The notes under the pieces were generated by a model. That model was not told where the DNA came from. It saw nothing but the letters and a program-made list of their open reading frames with translations, and made no database searches. Positions 17,797 to 28,925 of a stretch of DNA of 64,000 nt are shown here, piece after piece. Each line of letters begins with the position of its first letter. The stretch's first letter is position 1. The position numbers and the translations under genes were made by a program. This stretch comes from Streptomyces sp. NBC_00289 (lineage in GTDB: Bacteria; Actinomycetota; Actinomycetes; Streptomycetales; Streptomycetaceae): the NCBI RefSeq assembly GCF_041435115.1, contig NZ_CP108046.1, positions 7,502,001 to 7,566,000 of the forward strand. The letters run 5' to 3'.

Positions 17797-17880
17797 TGCC
17801 GGGTATGGGATTCGAACCCACACGTCCTTTCGGACAGAGGTGTTTGAGACCTCCGCGTCAACCAGTTGCGCCAACCCGGC
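17797..17880 (-). tRNA. tRNA-Leu(CAA)
   Basis: Reading the minus strand, GCCGGGT (17880-17874) pairs with ACCCGGC at the 3' end, with discriminator A at 17797. The anticodon arm is GAGGT-CTCAAAC-ACCTC, giving anticodon CAA, which decodes TTG. A long variable arm (GTCC-GAAA-GGAC) marks a class II tRNA, and GGTTCGAATCC is the T arm. CCA is not encoded. Length 84 nt. Confidence 0.96.
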
Positions 17881-17906
17881 TGGCCAACCCGAGAGGAGTG
17901 TACCGG

Positions 17907-17937
17907 GTGACCATGTCGAGGTGCAGCTAGGTAGGCT
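17907..17937 (+). promoter_or_regulatory. possible promoter of the ANTAR regulator gene
   Basis: GTGACC (17907-17912) and TAGGCT (17932-17937), 19-bp spacer, about 37 bp before the GTG start. The spacer is longer than ideal, so this is tentative. Confidence 0.35.
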
Positions 17938-17974
17938 CTTGTCAGCAGTACCCGCCCCTGAACGAGGAGCCCCC

Positions 17975-18631
17975 GTGACCGCCCCCGAGTCGCCCCAGCC
18001 CGTAGACGCGCCCGACGACGACAAGTCGCACGTGCCTCCGCTGACGACCCGTGTCGTCATCGCCGAGGACGAGGCCCTGATCCGGCTCGACCTCAAAGAG
18101 ATGCTGGAGGAGGAGGGCTACAGCGTCGTCGGCGAGGCCGGTGACGGTGAAGCGGCCGTCGAGCTGGCCCGTGAGCACAAGCCCGACCTGGTGATCCTCG
18201 ACGTGAAGATGCCGAAGCTGGACGGCATCTCGGCGGCCGAGAAGATCGCCGAGGAGCGTATCGCCCCGGTGCTGATGCTGACCGCCTTCTCGCAGCGCGA
18301 CCTGGTCGAGCGGGCGAGGGACGCCGGTGCGATGGCGTATCTGGTGAAGCCGTTCAGCAAGAGTGATGTCGTGCCGGCGATCGAGATGGCCGTCTCGCGG
18401 TTCACGGAGCTGCGGGAGCTGGAGAACGAGGTCGCGGACCTCACCCTGCGGCTGGAGACGCGCAAGCTGGTGGACCGGGCGAAGTCGATTCTGCAGACGG
18501 AGTACGGGCTGACGGAGCCGGCCGCGTTCCGGTGGATCCAGAAGACGTCGATGGATCGTCGTATGTCGATGCAGCAGGTCGCCGAGGCGGTCATCCAGGA
18601 CGCCGACGAGAAGAAGGCGTCCAAGGGCTGA
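17975..18631 (+). CDS. pdtaR: ANTAR-domain response regulator (PdtaR / Rv1626 type)
   Basis: Two-component receiver fused to an RNA-binding ANTAR domain, which acts on nascent mRNA rather than DNA (antitermination), normally phosphorylated by a PdtaS-type histidine kinase encoded elsewhere. In 218 residues the receiver has the acidic pair in VVIAEDEALIRLD, the phosphorylated Asp in LVILDVKMPKLDG, and the Lys in YLVKPFSKSD. A coiled coil links it to the ANTAR three-helix bundle with AFRWIQKTSMDRRMSMQQVA. The start is GTG 17975, five bases after GAGGAG. It is divergent from tRNA-Leu and convergent with livF. Confidence 0.94.
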   Translation: MTAPESPQPVDAPDDDKSHVPPLTTRVVIAEDEALIRLDLKEMLEEEGYSVVGEAGDGEAAVELAREHKPDLVILDVKMPKLDGISAAEKIAEERIAPVLMLTAFSQRDLVERARDAGAMAYLVKPFSKSDVVPAIEMAVSRFTELRELENEVADLTLRLETRKLVDRAKSILQTEYGLTEPAAFRWIQKTSMDRRMSMQQVAEAVIQDADEKKASKG

Positions 18632-18655
18632 TCGCAGCCCCGCCTACGTGACGAA

Positions 18656-18693
18656 CGAGGCCCGCGCCCCTGGGATCAGGGGCGCGGGCCTCG
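18656..18693. terminator. strong bidirectional hairpin between pdtaR and livF
   Basis: Sixteen-bp perfect stem (18656-18671 with 18678-18693) and a 6-nt loop. It stands 24 bp after the pdtaR stop and 18 bp before the livF stop on the opposite strand. Confidence 0.9.
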
Positions 18694-18711
18694 TCGTGTG
18701 CCGTGGTGGGG

Positions 18712-19424
18712 TCAGTCCTCGCCGAGGTACGCCTTGCGTACGGATTCGTCGTGGAGGAGGTCCTGTCCGCTGCCGGACAGGACGATGTTGCCGACCTCCA
18801 TGACGTGGCCGTGGTTGGCGAGGGAGAGGGCTGCCTGGGCGTTCTGTTCGACGAGCAGGATGGTGGTGCCCTGGGCCTTGAGTTCGGAGATGGTCGCCAT
18901 GATCTTCTGCATCATGATCGGGGAGAGGCCCATGGAGGGCTCGTCGAGCATGAGGAGTTTGGGCTGGGACATGAGTGCGCGGCCCATGGCGAGCATCTGC
19001 TGTTCTCCGCCGGAGAGGGTGCCGGCGGCCTGCTTGCGGCGTTCTCCCAGGATGGGGAAGAGGTCGTAGGCGCGCTGGATGTCCTTCTCGATGCCTGCTC
19101 TGTCGTTGCGGAGGAAGGCGCCGAGGCGGAGGTTGTCCTCGATGGTCATGCGGGGGAAGATGTGCCGCCCCTCGGGGGAGTGGGCGAGTCCGAGGGAGAC
19201 GATCTGGTGGGCGGGGGTCTTCTTGAGGGACTTGCCGTTGAACTTGATCTGGCCGCCGACGGGCTTGAGGAGGCCGGAGAGGGTGCGCAGGGTGGTGGTT
19301 TTGCCGGCGCCGTTGGTGCCGATGAGGGTGACGACTTCGCCGGCTTCGACCTTGAAGGAGATGCCCTTGACGGCTTCGATCTTGCCGTAGGCGACGCGGA
19401 GGTCCTCGACCTCGAGGAGTGCGG

Positions 19425-19428
<4 letters not shown>
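18712..19428 (-). CDS. livF: branched-chain amino acid ABC transporter, ATPase LivF
   Basis: One of two ATPases that drive import of leucine, isoleucine and valine. The 238 residues contain Walker A (GTNGAGKTT), the signature LSGGEQQMLAMGRAL and Walker B (LLMLDEPSMGL). The short form without the LivG C-terminal extension identifies LivF. It overlaps livG by 4 bp (ATGA), and is the last gene of livKHMGF. Confidence 0.96.
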
Positions 19429-20336
<908 letters not shown>

Positions 20337-20341
20337 CGGTG

Positions 20342-22168
20342 TCAGGCCCCCGTCTTGCTCAGGACTGTGGGTGCTTCGGCGTCTTCGTGGAATTCGAGTT
20401 GGCGGCGCCGGTTGGGGATGAGGCCTTCTGGGCGGAAGCGCATCAGGAGGATCAGGGCGAGGCCGAAGGCGAAGAGTTGGTAGTCGCCGAGGAACTGGAG
20501 CTTGTTGGGGATGAGGAAGAGCAGGGAGGCGCCGATGAGGGGTCCGCTGATGGTGCCCATGCCGCCGAGGACGACGGCGGCGAGCAGGAAGGCGGAGTTG
20601 GGCGGGATGGGGCCGGCGAACACGTACTGCTCGGGGGTCACGGTGTAGGTGACGTGGGCTTGTACGGTGCCGGCGAGGCCGGCGAGGGAGGCGCCGACGG
20701 CGAAGGCGATGAGTTTGACGCGGAAGCCGTTGATGCCCATGGCGAGGGCGGCGGTCTCGTCCTCGCGGATGGCGACCCAGGCGCGGCCGATGCGGGAGTC
20801 GCCGCTGCGTCGGAACACGGTCACGACGATGGCGGTGATGATCAGCATCAGGAAGAAGTAGTTGGCGAATCGGCCGATGGAGAAGCCGGCGATGTCGTGG
20901 ACGGCTCCGAAGTCGAATCCGAGGATGTCGAGGTTCGGGATGGAGGAGATGCCGTTGGAGCCGTTGGTGATGTCGGGGCCGGAGGTGCCGTCGAGGTTGT
21001 TGGCGGTGATGCGGAAGATTTCTCCGAAGCCGAGGGTGACGATGGCGAGGTAGTCGCCGCGCAGTCGCAGGGTGGGGGCGCCGATGAGGACGCCGAAGAC
21101 GAGTGAGGCGGCGGTGCCGACCAGGGCGGCGGCCCAGAACGGGAAGTGGACGCCGAAGGGGGAGCTGGGGGAGCCGGAGACGAGTGAGGCGGCGTAGGCG
21201 CCGACGCCGAGGAAGGCGACGTAGCCGAGGTCGAGGAGGCCGGCGAGGCCGACGACGATGTTCAGGCCGAGGGCGACGGTGGCGAAGATGAGGATGTAGA
21301 CGCCCACGGTCGCGTACTGGTCGTCGGTCTGGGTGAAGGGGAACATCGCGGCGGCGATGAAGGCGCCGCAGGTGGTGATGTTCTGGTGGCGGGCGGTGAT
21401 CTGGCTGGCCTGGGCGACGAGGCCGGACTTGTTGAGGGCGGCGAAGCCGAGGCCGGCGGTGATGAGGAAGCCGACGAACAGTTCGTCGTACTCGGTGCCG
21501 ATGCCGTAGGTGAAGACGGTGAGGCCGAGGGCGAGGACCGCGACGATGATCAGGATCTCGGCGTAGGAGGGGAGCTTGCCGACGGGCCGGGCGGGGCCGG
21601 CGGCGAAGGCGGCCTTGATGGTCTCCCACTGGTGGGCGGCCTTGTGCTTGCGGTGCTCCCACGAGGTGTCGTCGGGGTCGATCGGGTCGGCGGCGGGGTG
21701 CTCGAAGGGCAGGGCGAGGGAGCCGAGGAGGGCGGTGAGGCTGCCCAGGGCGACGAGGTAGCCGCCGAGTTCGAGGTTGACGACGCCGCCGAGGTCGTTG
21801 CTGATCGCGATGACCGTGTACCAGCTGGTGGCGAAGGTAGCGAGGGCGGCGAACTTGATGGCGCCGTCGGCGCCGGCGGGGATGAGCCAGCCGAGGCCCT
21901 TGATGCCGTAGGAGGCGAGGGCGAAGAGAGTGGTGAGGGCGCCGCCGATGAGGGCGAGGACCTGGAGGCCGCCGGGGTAGCCGTAGACGGTGAGGTCGCC
22001 GGGGAAGGCGGACGTCCAGGTCCAGGCGAGGAAGGCGGAGATGATGGTGAGGATGCCGCCGCCGGTGACGAGGGCGCGGCCGATGTGCGCCGGGATGCCG
22101 ATGAGGCCGGCCGGTGTGGAAGCGGTGTTGTCGAGCGGCGCTTCGGGTGCGGTGGTCTGTGTCGTCAT
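20342..22168 (-). CDS. livM: branched-chain amino acid ABC transporter, permease LivM
   Basis: Membrane permease half of the Liv importer. The 608 residues are nearly twice the length of E. coli LivM. The first ~230 residues carry additional hydrophobic helices and a soluble loop, as in other actinobacterial versions. The conserved permease core then starts around ILIIVAVLALGL, with the LivM coupling-helix region GRAWVAIREDETAAL. The start could also be GTG 22177, which overlaps the livH stop as GTGA. I chose ATG 22168 by analogy with livG, which has the same ACCGATGAC context. Confidence 0.93.
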   Translation of the reverse strand: MTTQTTAPEAPLDNTASTPAGLIGIPAHIGRALVTGGGILTIISAFLAWTWTSAFPGDLTVYGYPGGLQVLALIGGALTTLFALASYGIKGLGWLIPAGADGAIKFAALATFATSWYTVIAISNDLGGVVNLELGGYLVALGSLTALLGSLALPFEHPAADPIDPDDTSWEHRKHKAAHQWETIKAAFAAGPARPVGKLPSYAEILIIVAVLALGLTVFTYGIGTEYDELFVGFLITAGLGFAALNKSGLVAQASQITARHQNITTCGAFIAAAMFPFTQTDDQYATVGVYILIFATVALGLNIVVGLAGLLDLGYVAFLGVGAYAASLVSGSPSSPFGVHFPFWAAALVGTAASLVFGVLIGAPTLRLRGDYLAIVTLGFGEIFRITANNLDGTSGPDITNGSNGISSIPNLDILGFDFGAVHDIAGFSIGRFANYFFLMLIITAIVVTVFRRSGDSRIGRAWVAIREDETAALAMGINGFRVKLIAFAVGASLAGLAGTVQAHVTYTVTPEQYVFAGPIPPNSAFLLAAVVLGGMGTISGPLIGASLLFLIPNKLQFLGDYQLFAFGLALILLMRFRPEGLIPNRRRQLEFHEDAEAPTVLSKTGA

Positions 22169-22173
22169 CGGTG

Positions 22174-23106
22174 TCACGCCCTGTCGGCGACGCGCTCGCC
22201 CAGCAGACCTTGGGGCCGCAGCAGGAGCACGAGGATGAGGAGTACGAAGGCCCAGACGTCGGCCCAGGCGTTGCTGCCGAACTGGCCCATGCCGGGGATG
22301 TCGGCGATGTAGGCGGTGGCCAGGGTTTCGGCGATGCCGAGGACGACGCCGCCGATCATGGCTCCGTAGATGTTGCCGATGCCGCCGAGGACGGCGGCGG
22401 TGAAGGCCTTGAGGCCGAGCAGGAAGCCCATCGTGAAGGAGATCTGGCCGTACTTGAGGCCGTAGGCGACGCCTCCGATGGCGGCGAAGGTGGCGCCGAG
22501 GGCGAAGGCGATCACGATGATGCGGTCGGTGTTGACGCCCATGAGCTTGGCGGTGTCGGGGTCCTGGGCGGTGGCCTGCATGCCGCGTCCGGTGCGGGTC
22601 TTCATGACGAAGTAGCCGAGGATGGCCATGCTGATGGGGGCGGCGATGAGGAGGAAGACGTCGCCGGTCTGGATGGTGACGTTGCCGAACTCGAAGGGGC
22701 CGCCGTCGATCTGCGGGAAGACGCGGGCGGACTTGGCCTCGGGGTACCAGGCCCAGACGGCCTGCTGGAGGGCGAGGGAGAGGCCGATGGCGGTGATGAG
22801 CGGGGCGAGGCGGGGTGCGTTGCGGAGGGGACGGTAGGCGAAACGTTCCGCTCCCACGGCGACGGTCACGGAGACCATCACGGCTCCGACGAGCATCAGT
22901 GGCAGGGCTATCGCCATGGATGTGCCGTCGGGCAGTACGTACGCGTAGACCGTGAGAGCGCCGAACGCTCCGGTCATGAAGATCTCGCCGTGGGCGAAGT
23001 TGATGAGCTGGACAATGCCATAGACCATTGTGTAGCCGATGGCGACAAGGCCGTACATGGATCCCAGTAGCAGGCCGTTGACCAGCTGCTGCGGCAGTTC
23101 GTTCAC
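22174..23106 (-). CDS. livH: branched-chain amino acid ABC transporter, permease LivH
   Basis: Second permease of the Liv importer, 310 residues with about eight helices. Conserved features are GLLLGSMYGLVAIGYTMVYG at the start, INFAHGEIFM, and GRGMQATAQDPDTAKLMG in the coupling loop. The GTG start at 23106 has GGAGGA five bases upstream, which rules out the longer open frame. Its stop overlaps livM. Confidence 0.95.
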   Translation of the reverse strand: MNELPQQLVNGLLLGSMYGLVAIGYTMVYGIVQLINFAHGEIFMTGAFGALTVYAYVLPDGTSMAIALPLMLVGAVMVSVTVAVGAERFAYRPLRNAPRLAPLITAIGLSLALQQAVWAWYPEAKSARVFPQIDGGPFEFGNVTIQTGDVFLLIAAPISMAILGYFVMKTRTGRGMQATAQDPDTAKLMGVNTDRIIVIAFALGATFAAIGGVAYGLKYGQISFTMGFLLGLKAFTAAVLGGIGNIYGAMIGGVVLGIAETLATAYIADIPGMGQFGSNAWADVWAFVLLILVLLLRPQGLLGERVADRA

Positions 23107-23157
23107 CGCATGTCCTCCGAGACGGTTCGGATGTTCGACGGGGGGCCGGATGCGAGT

Positions 23158-23193
23158 CCGCGCGGGGCGCTTGTGGAACAGCGCCCCGCGCGG
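23158..23193 (-). terminator. hairpin between livK and livH
   Basis: Thirteen-bp perfect stem (23158-23170 with 23181-23193) and a 10-nt loop, in the 112-bp gap between livK and livH. Binding-protein genes are often followed by such a partial terminator, so that the lipoprotein is made in excess over the permeases. Confidence 0.8.
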
Positions 23194-23218
23194 CTCAGCT
23201 GTGGTGCGGGTGTGGGTG

Positions 23219-24448
23219 TCAGCCGGTGTAGGTACCGGACTTGACGGCCTTCCAGGCACCGTTCTCGATGGCGTAGACGGTGAGCTGCTTGTTGGTGGCG
23301 TCGCCGTACTCGTCGAAGGAGACCTTGCCGGTCACGCCGTCGAAGGAGACGTTCTGGACGGCGGCGGTGATCTTCGCGCGGGCGTCGTCGGGGAGCTTGC
23401 CGTCGTTGTCGTCGACGACCTTCTTGACGGCCTCGATGATCGACCAGGCGGAGTCGTAGGAGTAGCCGCCGTAGGCGCCGTACTCCTCCTTGTAGCCGCC
23501 GGCCTTGTAGTTGGCGACGAACTCCTTGGCGGAGGCGAGGGTTTCGACGGGGGCGCCGACGGAGGTGGCGAGGTCGCCGGTGGCGGAGGAGCCGGCCAGC
23601 TTGATGTAGTCCTCGGCGTAGATGCCGTCGCCGCCGACGACGGGGATCTTGGCGCCGGCGGCCTTGATCTGCTTGCTGAGGGGGCCGGCCTGCGGGTATT
23701 CGCCGCCGTAGTAGACGACGTCGGCGCCGGAGTTCTTCACCTGGGTGGCGACGGCGGAGAAGTCCTTGCTGTCCGGGTTGATGTGCTGGGTGCCGGCGAT
23801 CTTGCCGCCGAGCTTCTTGAACTCCGCGGTGAAGGTGCCGGCGAGGCCGGCGCCGTAGGTCTTCTTGTCGTCGATGACGAAGACCTTCTTCTTCTTGGCG
23901 TCGTTGAAGACGTACTGGGCGGCGAACGGGCCCTGGATGGCGTCCGTGGTCGCGGTACGGAAGTACGACGAGTAGGTGCGCTTCTTCGCGGTCGCCCAGT
24001 CGGTGCCCTGGGTGAGCGCCGGGTTGGTGTTGGCCGGGGAGACCTCGACCAGCTTGGCGTCGTCGAAGACCTTCTGCATCGACTCGGCGACGGAGGAGTT
24101 CAGCGGACCGACCACGCCGAGGACGCTCTTGTCGGCGACCAGGGCGGTGGCGTTCTGCTGGCCCGCGGAGGGCTGCGCCTGGTCGTCCTTGGCGACGATC
24201 TTGAAGGTGACGCCGTCGACGTACTTCTGCTTGTTGGCCGTCTTGGCGGCGAGGTCGACGGAGTTCTTGATACCGAGGCCCAGCGCGGACAGGTCGCCGG
24301 TCAGCGGGGCGTCGACGCCGATGGTGACGGTGGTGCCGTCGCCGGAGTCGGAGCCCTTGTCGTCGCTGTCACGCGAGCCGCAGGCGGTGAGGGTGAGTGC
24401 TCCCGCAGACAGCGCGGCGGTAATGGCGATGAGCGAACGTTGACGCAC
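23219..24448 (-). CDS. livK: branched-chain amino acid-binding lipoprotein LivK
   Basis: Extracytoplasmic solute-binding protein that delivers branched-chain amino acids to LivHM. The 409 residues have a lipoprotein signal with lipobox LTAC (near residue 23) and a Ser/Asp/Gly linker. A periplasmic-binding type I fold follows (TIGVDAPLTGDLSALG, GVVGPLNSSVAES). GTG 24448 has AAAGGA 8 bases upstream. First gene of livKHMGF. Confidence 0.95.
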   Translation of the reverse strand: MRQRSLIAITAALSAGALTLTACGSRDSDDKGSDSGDGTTVTIGVDAPLTGDLSALGLGIKNSVDLAAKTANKQKYVDGVTFKIVAKDDQAQPSAGQQNATALVADKSVLGVVGPLNSSVAESMQKVFDDAKLVEVSPANTNPALTQGTDWATAKKRTYSSYFRTATTDAIQGPFAAQYVFNDAKKKKVFVIDDKKTYGAGLAGTFTAEFKKLGGKIAGTQHINPDSKDFSAVATQVKNSGADVVYYGGEYPQAGPLSKQIKAAGAKIPVVGGDGIYAEDYIKLAGSSATGDLATSVGAPVETLASAKEFVANYKAGGYKEEYGAYGGYSYDSAWSIIEAVKKVVDDNDGKLPDDARAKITAAVQNVSFDGVTGKVSFDEYGDATNKQLTVYAIENGAWKAVKSGTYTG

Positions 24449-24719
24449 GTTCCAGTCCTTTCCCTGGGCGGCCCTCCCCCCTGGAAGAGGCCGAGTCGAG
24501 CGCTGAACCGAAGGGGTATTCCAGCTGCGCGGTGACTGGGCGTGACTCTAAGCGGGTGAAGCTGACGGGGAGGAGGGTCTGACCCATGCTGTGACGCTCT
24601 TGTTATGACACGAGGTAATGCAGAGCGGTACTCGGTGGGTGGAACGGCGGAATTCAGGCCGATTCGCCCTGTCCGCATGGTGAGAACGTGCAGGACGAAC
24701 GCGCGTGCGTTCAGGCGAC

Positions 24720-25352
24720 TCAGCTGTTTTGGTGATTACCTAAATCGTTGCTGCAGGCGACTTGTACGGCTTCGGAAAGGTCATGCGCATAGCGCGTGCC
24801 CAGGATGTAACTCTGCACTTGTATTGCACGCGTATTACGTAGAGTTACGTCAAGGAAAGGCAGTCCGGCGCCCTTCGGGGCCTTGCGACAGTCCATCACG
24901 TGCATGGTGACGACGATCTTCCGGCCGGCGCCCGCCTTCGTCCGGAACGGTGCCCGGGGGGCCGAGGTCAGGGAGATACCGGCGTAGGGCTGCGACACAC
25001 GGGTCACGGTGACCGGCGGACCGGACTCCACGCTCAGCAGAACCGCGAAGCTGAAGCTCCCCGGCCGCACCCCTTTCGGCGTGGCCACGTCGTCGAGGTA
25101 GGTGACGTCGACCACTTGGGCGGGATACGGGGCCTCGGGCGGCGGCGGCTTCTGCGGCCGGGACCCGTAGAGGTAGCCGCCGCCGGCGAGAAGTGCGGCG
25201 GCCGTCGCCGCGGCGAGCGCGGCGCGGCGGTGCCCGGCGTACCAGTTGGCGAGACGGCCGCGTGAACGGCGGGCGGGGGGAGGGGAGTCGGGTGCGGTCG
25301 TGTCCCACGCGTGCGTGCCCTCGCCCGACTCGACGGGACCGACGCCGCTCAC
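24720..25352 (-). CDS. membrane-anchored exported protein of unknown function; TTA codon near its end
   Basis: No family recognised. In 210 residues: a basic Pro/Arg N-terminus, one membrane helix (about 40-60, AALAAATAAALLAGGGYLYG), and an extracytoplasmic beta-rich domain of about 140 residues with two cysteines. GTG 25352 overlaps the stop of the upstream lipoprotein gene (GTGA), so the pair is coupled. The last ~45 codons use GTA, ACT, CTA, AAT and ATA and are far lower in GC than the rest. The eighth codon from the end, stop included (24741-24743), is TTA, so full-length translation should need the bldA tRNA. Confidence 0.75.
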   Translation of the reverse strand: MSGVGPVESGEGTHAWDTTAPDSPPPARRSRGRLANWYAGHRRAALAAATAAALLAGGGYLYGSRPQKPPPPEAPYPAQVVDVTYLDDVATPKGVRPGSFSFAVLLSVESGPPVTVTRVSQPYAGISLTSAPRAPFRTKAGAGRKIVVTMHVMDCRKAPKGAGLPFLDVTLRNTRAIQVQSYILGTRYAHDLSEAVQVACSNDLGNHQNS

Positions 25353-25786
25353 TGCCACGGCCCGTCGCTCGGACCGCCGGCGCGGTACCGCTCCTCGCAG
25401 TCCTCGCGCGCCCTGCGGTCGATCAACCGGTCCGCCGCTTCGGCGCCCTGACGCTTCTTCACGGCGCGGGCGGCGTCCACGACGCTGCGCAGGATCGCGT
25501 ACTGACCGTTCGACAGGCCCATCGACTGGTAGTCCCCGTAGGTGTTCTCGGTCAGCGCCTCGCGCGACCAGTGGGCGACGATCCGGGTGCACAGGTCCGC
25601 GGGCGGCGTGGCCGCCGCGGACGCGGATGCCGGGCCGGCGCTGTCGGCGGTCGTGACGGTCGCGGGCTCGGTGGTGGCTGTGGAGCCGGACTCTCCGCAT
25701 GCGGAGAGCAGCGCGCCCGTCATCAGCGCCGAGGACAGGGCGAACCCGAGCGCGGCCCCCGGTCGGCGGGCTCCTCCCGTTTCCAT
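25349..25786 (-). CDS. small secreted lipoprotein of unknown function
   Basis: The 145 residues start with a lipoprotein signal whose lipobox is LSAC (GALLSACGES). An Ala/Thr/Ser linker is followed by an all-helical domain of about 90 residues containing two cysteines (DLCTRIVAHWS and REDCEERYR). It is the first gene of a two-gene unit with the membrane-anchored protein downstream. I cannot name the family; similar small lipoproteins are frequent in Streptomyces. Confidence 0.78.
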   Translation of the reverse strand: METGGARRPGAALGFALSSALMTGALLSACGESGSTATTEPATVTTADSAGPASASAAATPPADLCTRIVAHWSREALTENTYGDYQSMGLSNGQYAILRSVVDAARAVKKRQGAEAADRLIDRRAREDCEERYRAGGPSDGPWQ

Positions 25787-25869
25787 GCCCTGACGCTATG
25801 GCCTGTCCGGCGGATCGGGCCAGTGGCCGGGGTGGGGTGGTGCGCCGCCGGCCCGGTGCGGGAGCGTCG

Positions 25870-26358
25870 TCAGCCGGCCGCGCGCACCCGCTGCGCGTCG
25901 CCGGAGTTCACGTCCCGCAGCATGCAGGTGAGCCGCGCGGTGCACACCCGACGCCCCTCGTCGTCGCTGATCACGATCTCGTACGTCGCCGTCGACCGCC
26001 CCCGGTGCACGGGCGTGGCCACTCCGGTGACCAGGCCGGAGCGGGCCCCGCGGTGGTGGGTGCAGTTCAGGTCGACGCCGACGGCGAGCTTGGAGCTGCC
26101 GCCGTGCAGCATCGAGCCGACCGAGCCGAGGGTCTCGGCCAGCACCGCGGAGGCGCCGCCGTGCAGCAGTCCGTACGGCTGGGTGTTGCCCTCGACCGGC
26201 ATCGTGCCGACGACGCGGTCGGCGGAGGCCTCCAGGATCTGCACGCCCATGCGCGTCCCGAGGTGCCCCGCGGAGAACAGGGCCGGCAGGTCGACGCCGA
26301 GCGCGGCGTACTCGTCGACGACCTCTTGCGGGAACTTCACGTGATGCTGCTCGCCCAT
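25870..26358 (-). CDS. PaaI-type hotdog-fold thioesterase
   Basis: Acyl-CoA thioesterase of the PaaI/YdiI group, 162 residues. The hotdog core has HLGTRMGVQILEASADRVVG and the family motif GLLHGGASAVLAETLGS, where the central helix carries the catalytic region; AVGVDLNCTHHRGA follows. The substrate is probably a phenylacetyl- or other aryl/acyl-CoA, but nothing nearby fixes it. The ATG at 26358 has GGAG 8 bases upstream. Confidence 0.9.
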   Translation of the reverse strand: MGEQHHVKFPQEVVDEYAALGVDLPALFSAGHLGTRMGVQILEASADRVVGTMPVEGNTQPYGLLHGGASAVLAETLGSVGSMLHGGSSKLAVGVDLNCTHHRGARSGLVTGVATPVHRGRSTATYEIVISDDEGRRVCTARLTCMLRDVNSGDAQRVRAAG

Positions 26359-26414
26359 GGACCGGGCTCCGTTTCCTCGTGACCAGTACGGCTGCTCGTC
26401 GGCTGAGCAAACGC

Positions 26415-28694
<2,280 letters not shown>

Positions 28695-28895
28695 GGCGGC
28701 GCTCTCCTTCGCATTCGCCGGCGCGTGCACTGCGTCCCGGGGGCGAGATCCCCGGAACCGCACCTCTTCGATCCTCGCACGTGAGACCGACATCGATCGC
28801 GGCCGGGCGGGCGCGGGACGCGAGCAATGGTCGCGGGGCTTCGGGGGCGCGAGGGGCGGGTGCGGGCCGCTCGTCGTGGGCGGGGCCGGGTCCGA

Positions 28896-28918
28896 CTGTC
28901 AGTGGGGCGTGGCAGGAT
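28896..28918 (+). promoter_or_regulatory. PafBC-type DNA-damage promoter of polA
   Basis: CTGTCAGTG (28896-28904), 8-bp spacer, CAGGAT (28913-28918). This fits the RecA-independent damage promoter TTGTCAGTG-N8-TAnnnT that PafBC activates in actinobacteria, with a changed first base and C for T in the -10. The -10 ends 7 bases before the polA GTG, so the mRNA would be leaderless. Confidence 0.55.
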
Positions 28919-28925
28919 CGGGGGC

